Assembly (NCBI GenBank): GCA_000969725.1
Contig: JXSR01S043050.1
Length of the DNA stretch: 20,381 nt
Strand: one strand, 5' to 3'
From: Ophiothrix spiculata
Taxonomy: Eukaryota > Echinodermata > Ophiuroidea > Amphilepidida > Ophiotrichidae
Numbering within the stretch: the first letter of the stretch is position 1; every line of letters begins with the position of its first letter. Under the pieces are notes generated by a model that was given only the letters and a program-made list of their open reading frames with translations, made no database searches and was not told the origin of the DNA. Both the position numbers and the translations under genes were made by a program. Positions 18,871 to 20,381 of this stretch are shown piece by piece.

Positions 18871-20381
18871 CATTTTACTCACCTGTAGGAGTGAAGCATC
18901 CATAGACCTCTGCCTTCAAACAAATCTCGTTATTCCACTCATGTGGCGTAATCCTCACAGCAGTGACCTCATCAATAGGACATCACCACATGTTTTTACT
19001 CACCTGTAGGAGTGAAGCATCCATAGACCTCTGCCTTCAAACAGATCTCATTATGCCACTCATGTGCCGTAATCCTCACAGCAGTGACCTCATCAACAGG
19101 ACATCACCACATCTTTTTACTCACCTGTAGGAGTGAAGCATCCATAGACCTCTGCCTTCAAACAAATCTCATTATGCCACTCATGTGCCGTAATCCTCAC
19201 AGCAGTGACCTCATCAATAGGACATCACCGCATCGCATCTCTTTACTCACCTGTAGGAGTGAAGCATCCATAGACCTCTGCCTTCAAACAGATCTCGTTA
19301 TGCCACTCATGTGCCGTAATCCTCACAGCGGTGACCTCATCAATAGGACATCAACACATCTTTTTACTCACCTGTAGGAGTGAAGCATCCGTAGACCTCT
19401 GCCTTCAAACAGATCTCATTATATATGCCACTCATGTGGTGTAATCCTCACAGCGGTGACTTCATCAACAGGACGTCACCGCATCTTTTTACTCACCTGT
19501 AGGAGTGAAGCATCCGTAGACCTCTGCCTTCAAACAGATCTCATTATGCCACTCATGCGTCGTAATCCTCACAGCGGTGACTTCATCAACAAGACATCAC
19601 CGCATCTTTTTACTCACCTGTAGGAGTGAAGCATCCGTAGACCTCTGCCTTCAAACAGATCTCATTATGCCACTCATGTGGCGTAATCCTCACAGCGGTG
19701 ACTTCATCAATAGGACATCACCGCATCTTTTTACTCACCTGTAGGAGTGAAGCATCCGTAGACCTCTGCCTTCAAACAGATCTCATTATGCCACTCATGT
19801 GCCGTAATCCTCACAGCTGTGACTTCATCAATAGGACATCACCGCATCTTTTTACTCACCTGTAGGAGTGAAGCATCCATAGACCTCTGCCTTCAAACAA
19901 ATCTCATTATGCCACTCGTGTGGCGTAATCCTCACAGCGGTGACCTCATCAACAGGACATCACCGCAACTTTTTACTAACCTATAGGAATGAAGCATCAA
20001 TAGACCTCTGCCTCCAAACAAATCTCATTATGCCATTCATGTGGTGTAATCCTCACAGCGGTGACCTCATCAATAGGACATCACTGCATCTTTTTACTCA
20101 CCTGTAGGAGTGAAGCATCCGTAGACCTCTGCCTTCAAACAAATCTCATTATGCCATTCATGTGGTGAATCCTCACAGCGGTGACCTCATCAATAGGACA
20201 TCACCGCATCTTTTTACTAACCTATAGGAATGAAGCATCCATAGACCTCTGCCTTCAAACAAATCTCATTATGCCATTCATGTGGCGTAATCCTCACAGC
20301 GGTGACCTCATCAATAGGACATCATCGCATCTTTTTACTCACCTGTAGGAGTGAAGCATCCATAGACCTCTGCCTTCAAAC
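18871..20381 (-). repeat. Tandem array of 121-bp units, each an F5/8C exon 3' end plus splice donor
   Basis: Donor boundaries lie at 18883, 19004, 19125, 19251, 19372, 19497, 19618, 19739, 19860, 19981, 20102, 20222 and 20343, so the period is 121 bp with indels (126, 125, 120) in three units. Each unit on the minus strand encodes DEVTAVRITPHEWHNEICLK then AEVYGCFTPT, the closing strands and Cys of a discoidin domain. It then ends ACAG|GTGAGT; units 10 and 12 (19981, 20222) have ATAG|GTTAGT. Only about 20 intronic bases separate units, without a polypyrimidine tract or acceptor. The frame hits TAA directly after each donor. The full parent exon with its acceptor is presumably beyond 20381. 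The phase 1 ending matches the exon at 18187. Confidence 0.9.

Noticed and set aside
18661-19377. Plus-strand open frames repeating LLTCRSEASIDLCLQT
   Set aside because: They are antisense shadows of the 121-bp array; the coding signal (closing strands and Cys of F5/8C) is on the minus strand.
18871-20381. CRISPR array
   Set aside because: Units are contiguous 121-bp repeats without unique spacers, in a spliced eukaryotic gene.

Overview
The window is eukaryotic, AT-rich and intron-rich. It holds the middle part of one large minus-strand gene. Fourteen exons, running from 18187 down to 8, can be joined through GT-AG splice sites with matching phases at every junction. They give a continuous reading frame of 1,021 residues that is open at both ends. 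In transcript order the product is: the C-terminal end of an F5/8 type C (discoidin) domain lying mostly beyond the right edge, a short F5/8C domain, an F5/8C domain with a Cys-rich insertion, a C-type lectin-like domain (CTLD), two SUEL-type (galactose/rhamnose-binding lectin) domains, a second CTLD, and another F5/8C domain whose last exon ends at base 8. Every module ends in phase 1, the usual mark of extracellular exon-shuffled domains. SUEL plus CTLD plus discoidin mosaics are typical of invertebrate deuterostomes. I infer an echinoderm-like animal (sea urchin or relative), with hemichordate or amphioxus as alternatives. The species cannot be named from the sequence.

Right end (18871-20381): a tandem array of about 121 bp units, 13 started within the window. 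Each carries the last ~98 bp of an F5/8C exon plus a good 5' splice site (GTGAGT or GTTAGT), with no acceptor between units. This is the strongest oddity. Three other exons of the same gene have smaller duplications of the same geometry, with a copy of the exon 3' end just downstream of the real exon: 6496-6590 (SUEL), 12460-12508 (F5/8C), and 16029-16178 (F5/8C, in frame and possibly an alternative donor).

The introns are crowded with mobile elements. They include a hAT-like MITE with an 8-bp target duplication (1125-1488), a palindrome (2726-2849), a piggyBac-like MITE (3925-4404), an inverted-repeat element (5892-6077) and a 709-bp element with an 8-bp target duplication (7115-7823). They also include a tRNA-derived SINE with target duplication (8354-8696), two head-to-head Penelope-like retroelement fragments inside a 15-bp target duplication (9363-10182), and a family of tRNA-type SINEs (10222-10375, 17611-17829). 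Further items are a 19-bp-TIR segment (10644-11460), a hairpin with 54-bp arms (11719-11841), and MITE-like elements at 12774-13070, 13785-13946 and 16814-17493. No second host gene, intact tRNA, rRNA or CRISPR was found.

The predicted product is a multi-domain secreted or cell-surface adhesion/lectin protein, possibly acting in recognition, matrix or gamete contacts. Neither its N-terminus (signal peptide) nor its C-terminus (transmembrane segment or stop) is in the window, so localisation is inferred from domain type only.
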